This document shows positions 25,365 through 33,022 of a stretch of 64,000 nt of DNA, piece after piece (positions within the stretch are counted from its first letter, which is position 1; each line of letters starts with the position of its first letter). Under the pieces are notes generated by a model that saw nothing but the letters and a program-made list of their open reading frames with translations, ran no database searches and had not been told where the DNA came from. The stretch is taken from assembly GCF_003584105.1 (NCBI RefSeq), contig NZ_QXFO01000024.1, positions 186,001-250,000 of the forward strand, written 5' to 3'. Source of the DNA: Flagellimonas taeanensis (GTDB taxonomy: Bacteria; Bacteroidota; Bacteroidia; Flavobacteriales; Flavobacteriaceae). The translations under genes and the position numbers were made by a program.

Positions 25365-25778
25365 TTATTTGCCAAACGCTTGAAAGTCCCTTTTCATGCC
25401 ATCTTCGGAAGGTCTAAGTAAAATCAGGTAAAGGATGAGCAAGAGGCCTAGTGCCACAAGCTCTGGTTTCAGAAAAAGAATCAAAAATGCGGCCCCTTCT
25501 ATCAGTGCCCATCGAATAATGAGTGCGGTTTGGTAGGTTGCCAATTTTTCTTCCAAGGGCAACTTGGTATCCACCTTTTGCAATTGTTGCCTATACATGA
25601 GCTGTCCCACAAAAATGGCGGCCATGGGGATCAATACATAAAGGAAGGTGGTGGCATCGGTTTCGGGTATTTTTAAAAAATCCCTGGATCCAAGGTCTCC
25701 CAGAAAAAAGTAAGCCAATGCTATTCCCAATATTTGTCCGATGTGGATTGTTTTTAGTGCTTTTAGTCGTTGTTCCAT
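25365..25778 (-). CDS. Four-helix membrane protein of unknown function
   Basis: A 137-residue protein with about four transmembrane helices: HIGQILGIALAYFFL, FLYVLIPMAAIFVGQL, and a C-terminal pair (ALIEGAAFLILFL, LVALGLLLILYLILL). I do not recognise a named family, though the pattern recalls small membrane proteins common in Flavobacteriaceae. It lies between the propeller lipoprotein and the ECF42-like sigma factor on the same strand with 50-70 base gaps. Confidence 0.8.
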   Translation of the reverse strand: MEQRLKALKTIHIGQILGIALAYFFLGDLGSRDFLKIPETDATTFLYVLIPMAAIFVGQLMYRQQLQKVDTKLPLEEKLATYQTALIIRWALIEGAAFLILFLKPELVALGLLLILYLILLRPSEDGMKRDFQAFGK

Positions 25779-25827
25779 GGCTGGTCCTCTTGAAGTGGAG
25801 TTATGTGTTCGGCTTTTTCTGTGTCGC

Positions 25828-27054
25828 CTACATCTTTTGGATTTTGCTCTTGATCAATATTTTCTCCGGTTCGGTCTTGCAAAGCTCCAACGCCTTGTTC
25901 AATGCAGATAGTGCTTTTTCCCTATCCGTCTCTCTATGTAGTTCACTCACAAGTACGTAAAAAAAGTGATTGTCCTCCAAATTCAATTTCTCGGCTTCTT
26001 TCAGGGCCTGTTCATTTCCTTTCACTTTTGCCAGTGCCATCAGTCTGTTCATGGCCCCAACGGGTGTAGTATCTATCGTAAGGAGTTGGTCATACAGTTT
26101 TAAGATGCTCTCCCATTTTTCCTTGTGGTCTTGTTTGACGGTATGCCAGTAAGCTATGCTTGCCTCAAGGTAATATTTGGAGACCACTTCCCATTTGGAG
26201 GCCTGCTGTAGGTAGTGAAACCCTTTTTCAATGAGCGTTTTGTCCCAAAGACTCGCATCTTGGTCCTGATACAAAATGATTTCTCCCTTTTCCGATAGTC
26301 TTGCGTCCAATCGGGAGGCGTGAAAACACATCAGGGACATCAGTGAATTGCTCGAATGGTTGTTCGTAAGGTCATTTTGAAGTAGGAGGTACACCAAATT
26401 CATGGCTTCCAGACACAGTTCCTTTCGTATCAGGGAATTGTTGCTCTCGGAATAATAGCCTTCACTGAACAGCAGGTACATGGCCCGCAGAACGGTGTCC
26501 AATCTCATTTGTAGTTGACCATCATCCGGGAGGGCCATCCGGATGTTCTCCAAACGCAATTTTTCCTTTGCCCGTTGCAGTCGTTTGGTAATGGTTTCTT
26601 TGGTGGTCAAAAAGGCATCGGCGATTTCGTCAATCCCAAACCCGCACAATACCCTCAACGCCAAACTGATCTGGGATTTTTGGGAAATGGAAGGGTGACA
26701 GATAGTGAAGAGCATTTGCAATTGGCTGTCGGTGATGCTTTTGTGGGATAGGTCTATTTCCAATCTATCCCATGGTTTTTCACCTGTTTTCAGCTCGTTC
26801 AAGATTTTGTCCCGGAATGTCTTGTTCCTGTTGAGGTGGTTTTTGGCCTTGTTCTTTGCCACGGTGTATAGCCAAGCTGTGGGATTTTCGGGAATGCCTT
26901 TGTAGGGCCAGGTTTCGACGGCCATCAAAAAGGTTTCGCTGGTGAGGTCTTCGGCAATTTCGATATGTTCAATACCAAAATAGCGGGAAAGTACGGTCAC
27001 GATCTTCCCGTATTCCGACCTGAACAGGTTTGGTATGATATCAGTTTTGCCCAT
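25828..27054 (-). CDS. ECF42-type RNA polymerase sigma factor with C-terminal TPR-like domain
   Basis: A 408-residue sigma factor, twice the length of common ECF factors. Residues about 10-175 hold sigma-70 regions 2 (IEIAEDLTSETFLMAVETW) and 4 (LCGFGIDEIADAFLTTKETI). The rest is the DUF6596/TPR-like extension of group ECF42, which is thought to control activity in place of an anti-sigma factor. The gene in front encodes a YciI/DGPF protein, the known genomic partner of ECF42. A terminator-like hairpin lies directly before the ATG. Confidence 0.93.
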   Translation of the reverse strand: MGKTDIIPNLFRSEYGKIVTVLSRYFGIEHIEIAEDLTSETFLMAVETWPYKGIPENPTAWLYTVAKNKAKNHLNRNKTFRDKILNELKTGEKPWDRLEIDLSHKSITDSQLQMLFTICHPSISQKSQISLALRVLCGFGIDEIADAFLTTKETITKRLQRAKEKLRLENIRMALPDDGQLQMRLDTVLRAMYLLFSEGYYSESNNSLIRKELCLEAMNLVYLLLQNDLTNNHSSNSLMSLMCFHASRLDARLSEKGEIILYQDQDASLWDKTLIEKGFHYLQQASKWEVVSKYYLEASIAYWHTVKQDHKEKWESILKLYDQLLTIDTTPVGAMNRLMALAKVKGNEQALKEAEKLNLEDNHFFYVLVSELHRETDREKALSALNKALELCKTEPEKILIKSKIQKM

Positions 27055-27076
27055 AAAAAAACCCCATTTATGGGGC
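27055..27076 (-). terminator. Terminator-like hairpin touching the sigma factor start codon
   Basis: On the minus strand: GCCCCAT, short turn, ATGGGG, then seven T that run straight into the ATG of the ECF42-like gene. It would stop part of the transcripts coming from the DGPF gene. Confidence 0.65.
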
Positions 27077-27089
27077 TTTGCTTTACATT

Positions 27090-27431
27090 TTAATGTGATA
27101 TGATCTGCCGTACCTCCACAGTGTTGCCCTCGCCTTGCAAAACGGGTGCTCCTTTCGCAAACTCCGCAGCTTCGTCCGCCGATTCCGCTCTAACGGTAAT
27201 GTATCCGCCCAGGGTTTCCTTGATGTCCCCGAACGGGCCATTGGTGACCATCTTGTTGTGGTCTACCACTTTGGCATCATCAAAGAGCAGTCCAGTACCG
27301 CCAATAAATTTGTTTTGGGCGGCAATGCTGTCCACCCATTCCATTTGTTGCTTCATCCATTGCTGCATTTGCTCTGGGGAAACCTTGCCGTTTGCATTTT
27401 CGTGCCTGAAAATAAGAATGAACTCTTTCAT
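27090..27431 (-). CDS. YciI-like (DGPF) protein, ECF42 partner
   Basis: A 113-residue alpha/beta ferredoxin-like protein of the YCII/DGPF family. The signature is NGPF at residues 67-70 in place of DGPF, in VTNGPFGDIKETLGGY. ECF42 sigma factors regulate promoters of such genes in other bacteria, which fits the order DGPF then sigma factor here. The biochemical role is unknown. It starts with MKEFILIFRHEN, the standard family N-terminus. Confidence 0.93.
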   Translation of the reverse strand: MKEFILIFRHENANGKVSPEQMQQWMKQQMEWVDSIAAQNKFIGGTGLLFDDAKVVDHNKMVTNGPFGDIKETLGGYITVRAESADEAAEFAKGAPVLQGEGNTVEVRQIISH

Positions 27432-27568
27432 TGTTTTGGATTTTTAGGGTTAATGAATCTTCGTCTTATATTTCAATGACAATCGGGATGGATCAAAGTG
27501 GACATTTTTTTTCAATTATTTTTTTGAGAGGTGCTTTTTGGTCATGGTTTCGTTTTCTTGGCCAATGT

Positions 27569-28327
27569 TCACGGCGCTGGTTTGCCCCAATTTTGAAGTC
27601 GGTCAAGATAAAGGTAGCTCTCCACAAACTTTCGGTGTTCTGGGCTCGTCATGATTTCGAGGAGTTCCAATGCGGATATGTAGCTGGCCAAATTGCCGTT
27701 GGAGGACAGAAATTTGCCATCCTTCACATAAGTGACCAAGCTGTCATCCTCGACTTTCAGGTTGGGGTAGTCTTTTTGGAGCTGCTCACCACCACCGATC
27801 CAGGTAACGATCTTATGCCCGTCTGCAATCCCAGATGCCCCTATGAGCTGTGCCCCGGCACAATTGCTGACCATATATTCGGTTTCTTTGTTCTTTTTAC
27901 TGATGAAATTTACGATCTTATCGTTGTGGACCTGGGCATACATGTCATAGGCACTGGGCACGAACAGTACTTTCAGTTTTGGGGCGTTCTCAAATGTATA
28001 ATCAGGGACAAGTCTCAGCCCTTCTTCAGTGGTGATGGGGTTTTTGGTCTCGGCAATGGTGACGACATTGAAGATTTGGGTTCCATCCTCCATAGGTTTG
28101 GCAAATACATCGGATGTGGCCACTACTTCGCTTTGGAGCACTCCATTGTACATCAATAGGCCAATGGTGGGCAGATTGGGGTCAAAGGACTTCAAATGTT
28201 TGGTAAGGGTGTCGGAGGCCAACTCCTTTGGTTCCTGGACCTCGGTTTTTGTATTGGCCTTATCGGAATTACAACTCGATACCATCACAGCAATAACAAG
28301 GGGTGCTAAAATTCCAAATCTTCTCAT
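27569..28327 (-). CDS. DJ-1/PfpI-family lipoprotein
   Basis: A 252-residue protein with lipobox VSSC (Cys19) and a hydrophilic linker to about residue 50. The rest is a DJ-1/PfpI glutamine-amidotransferase-like domain with the elbow cysteine in SNCAGAQLIGASG. Most family members are cytosolic, so the lipid-anchored form is notable. Isonitrile hydratase-like or amidase-like activity is possible but not shown. It is transcribed alone on the minus strand. Confidence 0.88.
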   Translation of the reverse strand: MRRFGILAPLVIAVMVSSCNSDKANTKTEVQEPKELASDTLTKHLKSFDPNLPTIGLLMYNGVLQSEVVATSDVFAKPMEDGTQIFNVVTIAETKNPITTEEGLRLVPDYTFENAPKLKVLFVPSAYDMYAQVHNDKIVNFISKKNKETEYMVSNCAGAQLIGASGIADGHKIVTWIGGGEQLQKDYPNLKVEDDSLVTYVKDGKFLSSNGNLASYISALELLEIMTSPEHRKFVESYLYLDRLQNWGKPAP

Positions 28328-28538
28328 TTTTTTGTGCGGATTTTACGCTTTTTGTTGTGGTTAAATTCTTTGTGTTGAGTTCTTTCGAACCTATTTGGAA
28401 GAATGAATAGTGTCCGCTTGATATCAAAGATAGTTCATTGCAGGATTTTTGAAGGGAAATACGGTTACAATGAATTGTAGCCGTGATTGTTCGCCAGTAT
28501 TTTAATTCAAAGGACTTGCCGTTGAACTTTGTTGAAGT

Positions 28539-29009
28539 TCAATCATTTTTTAGTTTTTCGGCCACCCCGTCATAGTATTCTTGCGTCACAACCTCAGTCC
28601 ACGTGGTGGGTTGTTCTCCGCTATATAAAGCCAAATACGTTACATCACTAAATTTGGTGGAGGAATGCCAGTGTTCGATATCTTTTCCACATTTGATCAC
28701 ATCCCCTTTTTTCAGGATTACAGGCTCATTTCCCTTCTCCTGATAATAAGCATTTCCCTCTACAATGATCAATACCTGGGCAGAACTATGTTTGTGCCAG
28801 TCCAAAGTGGAGTTGGCCTTAAAGGTTGCTTTTGTGATGTTATAGCCCAATTCGCTGTCATCGTGAATAATGGCATTCAACCAAGCTTCCCCTATGTAAT
28901 GGGTGTTCGGCGCTTTTGTGCCCTCTGTCAGATAGGAGTGGACTTGATATGCTGAATTTTGGGAGAATACGGATACGGAAATAAACAGAAAGAAAATTAT
29001 TTTTTTCAT
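28539..29009 (-). CDS. Secreted cupin-domain protein
   Basis: A 156-residue protein with a Sec signal peptide (FLFISVSVFSQ, cleavage near residue 17). The mature domain is a single cupin barrel with metal ligands in DWHKHSSAQVLIIVEG and a second motif around GDVIKCGKDIEHWHSS. Such small periplasmic cupins bind a metal and an unknown small molecule. The C-terminus carries EYYDGVAEKL, seen in quercetin-dioxygenase-like relatives. Confidence 0.85.
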   Translation of the reverse strand: MKKIIFFLFISVSVFSQNSAYQVHSYLTEGTKAPNTHYIGEAWLNAIIHDDSELGYNITKATFKANSTLDWHKHSSAQVLIIVEGNAYYQEKGNEPVILKKGDVIKCGKDIEHWHSSTKFSDVTYLALYSGEQPTTWTEVVTQEYYDGVAEKLKND

Positions 29010-29073
29010 CGGATATCTTTTAGAGTTGTTGTTTTACTCAATTAATTGGATTTCAATCCTTGCGTACAGGCAA

Positions 29074-29553
29074 TTACGAATAGCCATTATTGGCAGTAGT
29101 TTTTAATTCAGTCAGTTTTTTATAGTCAGAAATTGGGAATTCGTGCCTCCACTTTTCTTTATATCCTTCAATTCCGTTTTCGTCTAATATTCTTTTTATT
29201 GAATCAAATGCGTTAGAGAAGAAACCTTTTAAAGTTGTTTCACCTTTAAACAGTGATACATATTTATCCGTATCAATCACATATTCAGTTGCGTAATCCT
29301 CATACCATTTTAATTCAATCGAAACTTTGTTGGAATCAATTTTTTCAATCACTAATTGGTGTTCTCCAGGTTCGTCATAGAAGGGAATCGCGACCCTTTT
29401 TCGGTCGGTCAAAAGTCCGATTATTGCATTGATTATCGAATTCAAAGTATCGTGAAGATATGAGGCATTAAATTCAGTCGAAAAATCTCTTGATTTAAGC
29501 ATTCCAATTGCCCAACCGTTTTCTTTTAATATGTAGTCAAATTCAATTTTCAT
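29074..29553 (-). CDS. AT-rich orphan protein, likely acquired
   Basis: A 159-residue soluble protein with no recognised domain, signal or membrane segment. It is clearly richer in A and T than its neighbours and uses AT-ending codons, which suggests transfer. The sequence begins MKIEFDYILKENGWAIG and has a mixed alpha/beta pattern, like small immunity or orphan proteins. The flanks (GTACGACGCACAACTTG upstream, GCGTACAGGCAATTACGAA downstream) look unlike the surrounding DNA and may be cassette borders. Confidence 0.7.
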   Translation of the reverse strand: MKIEFDYILKENGWAIGMLKSRDFSTEFNASYLHDTLNSIINAIIGLLTDRKRVAIPFYDEPGEHQLVIEKIDSNKVSIELKWYEDYATEYVIDTDKYVSLFKGETTLKGFFSNAFDSIKRILDENGIEGYKEKWRHEFPISDYKKLTELKTTANNGYS

Positions 29554-29668
29554 CTGGTTGAGTCAGTACGACGCACAACTTGTTTATATGGATGTATTGG
29601 GTCATCCGTTATGTTTTTTGGGGAACTTAAAAAATAGTTTGGACGCTGTTGGCCCAAAAACAAAACGC

Positions 29669-30349
29669 CTATTCCATACTGACCGATAGTCCGGAAAAGT
29701 ACAATTTCGTGCCACCTTCGGGGCGGTTGTGCTGCTGTGCCAGCTCCAGTCCTTCAATAGTCACGTAATCTTCCCACGTGGAGACCAGATTGGGCTCCTC
29801 TTGGTTGGATTTTCTATACGCCCATTCCCGGATGATATGATCGTCCTTAAAATAAAGGTCATAGGCATCGCCCGGGGTATAGCCGCCCTCGTTCTTGTAC
29901 ACAATGGTCAGTTTTTGCATCTGCTCCCCGCTTATGGGCGCAGTGGCCTCGGGAGTGTGCTCATAAGTATAGTTTTTGGCATCCCACATCAGGTTGAAGG
30001 GGGCCAAAAGCCAGTACCGGTCGTTGATGAACCCACTATTGGTCTTATAGGCAATGGAATCCATGCTCCCCTTATTGTAGACCAAGGTGTCCGGCCCGGA
30101 AATGGCGGTCACTTCGTTCAGTTTGGGTCTCCAGGCCCAACTGCGCTCAAAGTGCATGGAATCCCTGTCCACATTGAAGGTAAAGGTGATCTCCTTCACC
30201 GATTTCCAGTTTTGGAAACCATGCGCATCCGCCACCAGTTCGGGGACGGTTTTTTCAGGTTCCACAGTCTCTTCCGTTTTTTTGGTTTCGGTTTTGCAGC
30301 CTATCAAAAGGATCAGGGAGCACATTCCAACGAGGTAAACAGTCTTCAT
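29669..30349 (-). CDS. Lipoprotein of unknown function
   Basis: A 226-residue lipoprotein with lipobox LLIGC (Cys18) and a Thr/Glu-rich linker to about residue 40. The mature part has alternating beta strands (VKEITFTFNVDRDS, MQKLTIVYKNEGGY, DAYDLYFKDDHIIREW), a fold like the outer-membrane lipoprotein carrier (LolA/LolB) type, but no family is certain. It lies alone, divergent from the ECF sigma factor at 30435. Confidence 0.78.
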   Translation of the reverse strand: MKTVYLVGMCSLILLIGCKTETKKTEETVEPEKTVPELVADAHGFQNWKSVKEITFTFNVDRDSMHFERSWAWRPKLNEVTAISGPDTLVYNKGSMDSIAYKTNSGFINDRYWLLAPFNLMWDAKNYTYEHTPEATAPISGEQMQKLTIVYKNEGGYTPGDAYDLYFKDDHIIREWAYRKSNQEEPNLVSTWEDYVTIEGLELAQQHNRPEGGTKLYFSGLSVSME

Positions 30350-30384
30350 ATCTGGTTTTTAACCAAATATACCTGAAATTCCCC

Positions 30385-30392
30385 TATTTTTG
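30385..30392 (+). promoter_or_regulatory. Predicted -7 box of the ECF sigma operon
   Basis: TATTTTTG, an exact TAnnTTTG box, 42 bases before the GTG start. A 9-codon open frame lies between it and the sigma gene. Confidence 0.45.
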
Positions 30393-30408
30393 CGCCCCTT
30401 TTTGAAGG

Positions 30409-30438
30409 ATGGCACAAATTAAATCGACCCCGGAGTGA
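30409..30438 (+). CDS. Possible 9-residue leader peptide before the ECF sigma gene
   Basis: ATG at 30409 opens a short frame encoding MAQIKSTPE, with its TGA at 30436-30438 overlapping the GTG start of the sigma gene (GTGA). This would couple translation of the sigma factor to the leader. There is no proof of translation. Confidence 0.35.
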   Translation: MAQIKSTPE

Positions 30439-31064
30439 CTTTTTTTAAAAAACTGTTTCTAATCGTCATAAGTAACCCCGACAAAACGTTTTTGGAAGCA
30501 GAAGATCTTTATGCCCATCTGTCGGATGAGGAATTAGTGGAACAGATTGTTGCGAGCAATGATCCCTTATTGTTCGAGAAGTTGTACGATCGTTATGCCA
30601 AGATGGTGTACAACAAATGCTATGGATTTGCAAAATCCGATGATGAAGCCGAGGATTTGACCCAGGATGTTTTTCTACAACTTTTCATTAAACTGAGGAC
30701 GTTCAAGGGAAAATCCAAGTTTTCCACATGGCTCTATTCTTTTACCTATAACTTTTGCGTCAACTATGTCAACCGGAACAAGCAGCGGAAAATGCGTGAT
30801 CTATCCGTACAGGTTGAAGAAACGGAATATAAGCTTACGGAAGATGTTCCCGATGAAAGCTTATATGAAATGAAGGCGGACAGACTCAAAAAAGCCCTGG
30901 AGTTGATCACTGCCGAGGATAAGTCCATATTGCTCTTGAAATATCAGGACGGTGCCAGCATAAAGGATATGGTGGAGTTGATGGATATAGGGGAGAGCGC
31001 CGTGAAAATGCGGTTGAAGAGAGCTAAGGAAAGATTATTGGAAATCTACAATACCCAGGAATAG
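30435..31064 (+). CDS. ECF-family RNA polymerase sigma factor
   Basis: A 209-residue sigma-70 factor. Region 2 contains YDRYAKMVYNKCYGFAKSDD and EDLTQDVFLQLF; region 4 is near LKYQDGASIKDMVELM and SAVKMRLKRAKERL. The N-terminal 40 residues precede region 2 and start with GTG at 30435, since no ATG is available before region 2. The next gene, a 62-residue protein, starts on the base after its stop codon, so the two are coupled. No typical anti-sigma factor is near. Confidence 0.92.
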   Translation: MTFFKKLFLIVISNPDKTFLEAEDLYAHLSDEELVEQIVASNDPLLFEKLYDRYAKMVYNKCYGFAKSDDEAEDLTQDVFLQLFIKLRTFKGKSKFSTWLYSFTYNFCVNYVNRNKQRKMRDLSVQVEETEYKLTEDVPDESLYEMKADRLKKALELITAEDKSILLLKYQDGASIKDMVELMDIGESAVKMRLKRAKERLLEIYNTQE

Positions 31065-31253
31065 ATGGCAAAGCAACACAAAAACCCGTTCAAAGAGTTG
31101 GAGGCCTCGCTAAGGGAGGCCCCACCCGGTATGAAAAAGAAGGTAATGAACGACATAGCGGCCGCAAAGCTGATCATGGACATGGCCTCTTTGTTTTCCA
31201 TCAATTTGGGAAGTGCCTTGCGAAAACTTTTTAGAACACTGGGAGAGAACTGA
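31065..31253 (+). CDS. 62-residue protein coupled to the ECF sigma factor
   Basis: A 62-residue basic protein that starts directly after the sigma stop codon. The central part (KKKVMNDIAAAKLIMDM) is a probable amphipathic helix, followed by SINLGSALRKLF. There is no full transmembrane segment. I do not recognise a family. Its tight linkage suggests a regulator of the sigma factor or a membrane-surface peptide linked to the following channel gene; both are inferences. Confidence 0.75.
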   Translation: MAKQHKNPFKELEASLREAPPGMKKKVMNDIAAAKLIMDMASLFSINLGSALRKLFRTLGEN

Positions 31254-31290
31254 GAACCTAACAACAACACTATATAAACAAACAACAACT

Positions 31291-32118
31291 ATGGAAACAA
31301 TCAACAATTGGACGAACATTACGTTTGATTCCTTATCGGCCATGGGCAAGGAAATAGCATTGGTTTTTCCCAAGATCATTGGGGCCATTGTAATCATGCT
31401 ACTGGGATGGCTGGTCATTAAAATAGTCCTGTTCCTGTTGGGAAGGATCTTGAGACTGGCCAAGGTGAACCTTCTTAATGATAGGATAAATGGTATGGGG
31501 CTCACAAGCAAAGGTGATTTTAAGATCGATGTGGCCAAGATTGTCCTCGGCTTTGTCAAATGGCTCTTGATCTTGGTGTTTTTGATCGTGGTCGCAGATA
31601 TCCTCAATTGGCATATCATATCGGTCGAGATTGGTAACCTGTTGCATTACCTGCCCCGTTTCTTCAGTGCACTTGCCTTGCTCATGATCGGGTTCTACAT
31701 TGGGAACTTTGTCAAGAATACCGTAAAGCGGCTGTTCGATTCCCTGGAGTTCGGAGGCAGTCACTTGGTGAGCAACCTATTGTTCTACGTCATTGTCATC
31801 TTTATGTCCGTCACCGCACTCAACCAAGCGGGGGTGGACACCACCATCATCACCAATAATATTACCATGATCATGGGGTCCTTCCTTTTGGCCTTTGCGC
31901 TGGGGGTCGGTCTTGGTTCCAGGGAGATCATTGCGGATATCCTGAGGTCTTTCTATACCCGAAAAACCTATGCGGTAGGGGACATCATTGTGATCGGGGA
32001 TGATGAGGGCACCATAGAATCCATAGACAACAATAGCCTCACTTTGGTCACAGAAAGGGGTAAATTCGTCATCCCGATAAAGGATGTGGTGTCCCAAAAA
32101 GTGGAGATACGCTCCTAA
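31291..32118 (+). CDS. MscS-type mechanosensitive ion channel protein
   Basis: A 275-residue membrane protein with about five hydrophobic helices and a short C-terminal MscS-like beta domain (TYAVGDIIVIGDDEGTIESI). The pore-helix glycines and alanines appear in LLAFALGVGLGSREIIADIL. The ATG at 31291 follows an A-rich leader and gives a normal N-terminal helix. Channels of this kind release solutes on hypo-osmotic shock. It is downstream of an ECF sigma factor, so it may be part of an envelope-stress unit. Confidence 0.88.
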   Translation: METINNWTNITFDSLSAMGKEIALVFPKIIGAIVIMLLGWLVIKIVLFLLGRILRLAKVNLLNDRINGMGLTSKGDFKIDVAKIVLGFVKWLLILVFLIVVADILNWHIISVEIGNLLHYLPRFFSALALLMIGFYIGNFVKNTVKRLFDSLEFGGSHLVSNLLFYVIVIFMSVTALNQAGVDTTIITNNITMIMGSFLLAFALGVGLGSREIIADILRSFYTRKTYAVGDIIVIGDDEGTIESIDNNSLTLVTERGKFVIPIKDVVSQKVEIRS

Positions 32119-32193
32119 ACCGACCATTGTGGCAAACCTGTGGCGAGATTTCCTTGGAATTTGATTATTTTTGAGGTTCACAACAATTAAAAA

Positions 32194-32742
32194 ATGAGTT
32201 CAAAAAAAGGAAAGGTTCAAGAATTGATCCAAGAGAAGTTGCTCGATGAGCGCAAGATATTTTTATGGGGCCAAGTGGATGATGATTCTGCCAAGCACGT
32301 CATAGACCGTTTGCTCTATTTGGATCTTCAAAACCATAAGGAGATCCAATTGATCATCAACAGCCCAGGAGGTTATGTGACCTCGGGCTTTGCCATTTAT
32401 GACACCATCAAGCAGATCAAAAGCCCGGTTTCCACCGTTTGTAGCGGACTCGCTGCCTCCATGGGGTCCATTCTTTTGTCCGTGGGCGAAAAGGGGAGAA
32501 GGTTTATCCAGCCCCACGCACGTGTGATGATCCACCAACCCAGTGGCGGTGCAAGGGGACAGGCCTCTAACATCGAGATACAGGCCAAGGAAATTATCAA
32601 GACCAAGGAACTGGGAGCCCGGATCTTGGCGGATAACTGTGGGCAGTCGTTTGAAAAGGTCATGAAAGATTTTGACCGTGATTACTGGCTGGGCGCCGAA
32701 GAATCTGTTGAGTACGGCATTGTGGATCAGATTTTGAAATAG
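32194..32742 (+). CDS. clpP: ATP-dependent Clp protease proteolytic subunit
   Basis: A 182-residue ClpP-family serine protease. The triad is intact with the standard spacing: Ser89 (AASMGS), His114 (IHQPSGG) and Asp163 (DRDYWLGAEE). It is somewhat shorter than the usual 194-220 residues and begins without a propeptide. It stands alone without clpX. Flavobacteria often have another clpP beside tig and clpX, so this may be a second, specialised ClpP; that other copy is not in this window. Confidence 0.92.
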   Translation: MSSKKGKVQELIQEKLLDERKIFLWGQVDDDSAKHVIDRLLYLDLQNHKEIQLIINSPGGYVTSGFAIYDTIKQIKSPVSTVCSGLAASMGSILLSVGEKGRRFIQPHARVMIHQPSGGARGQASNIEIQAKEIIKTKELGARILADNCGQSFEKVMKDFDRDYWLGAEESVEYGIVDQILK

Positions 32743-32763
32743 AATCCATAAATACTAAAAGGG

Positions 32764-32802
32764 AAAAAGTCCTTCGCAAATTTTTGAGAAGGACTTTTTT
32801 CA
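32764..32802 (+). terminator. Terminator of clpP
   Basis: Stem AAAAGTCCTTC / GAAGGACTTTT with a 12-base loop and a T-run, about 20 bases after the clpP stop. Confidence 0.88.
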
Positions 32803-32954
32803 TATATATGGACGCCGAAGCGGGATATTTGTTATATATACGGTGGTCTCCGAGCAAAGGGATTTCCAAGGAATGTTAAAAATTCTTAAACATGGCCGTG
32901 GTGGATTCCATCAACCTTTCATAGGCTTGGACAAGAATTGTATAAAGCCATAAG

Positions 32955-32989
32955 TTGCAGGGAACGCAAATGAAAAATCCGTATTTTTG
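32955..32989 (+). promoter_or_regulatory. Predicted promoter of kmo
   Basis: TTG at 32955-32957 and an exact TATTTTTG at 32982-32989, with a 24-base spacer that is a little long. Start codon 34 bases downstream. The 14-base string around the -7 box equals the one before kynU. Confidence 0.45.
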
Positions 32990-33022
32990 AAGCTTAACTA
33001 GAATTGGCCCAGTTGGGCATTT

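Noticed and set aside
21213-32993. Identical 14-base string CGTATTTTTGAAGC in front of both kynU and kmo, taken as a shared regulator site.
   Set aside because: The core is simply the TAnnTTTG promoter box, and a similar TATTTTTGAA occurs before gpmI. Two or three extra shared bases are not enough for a regulon claim.
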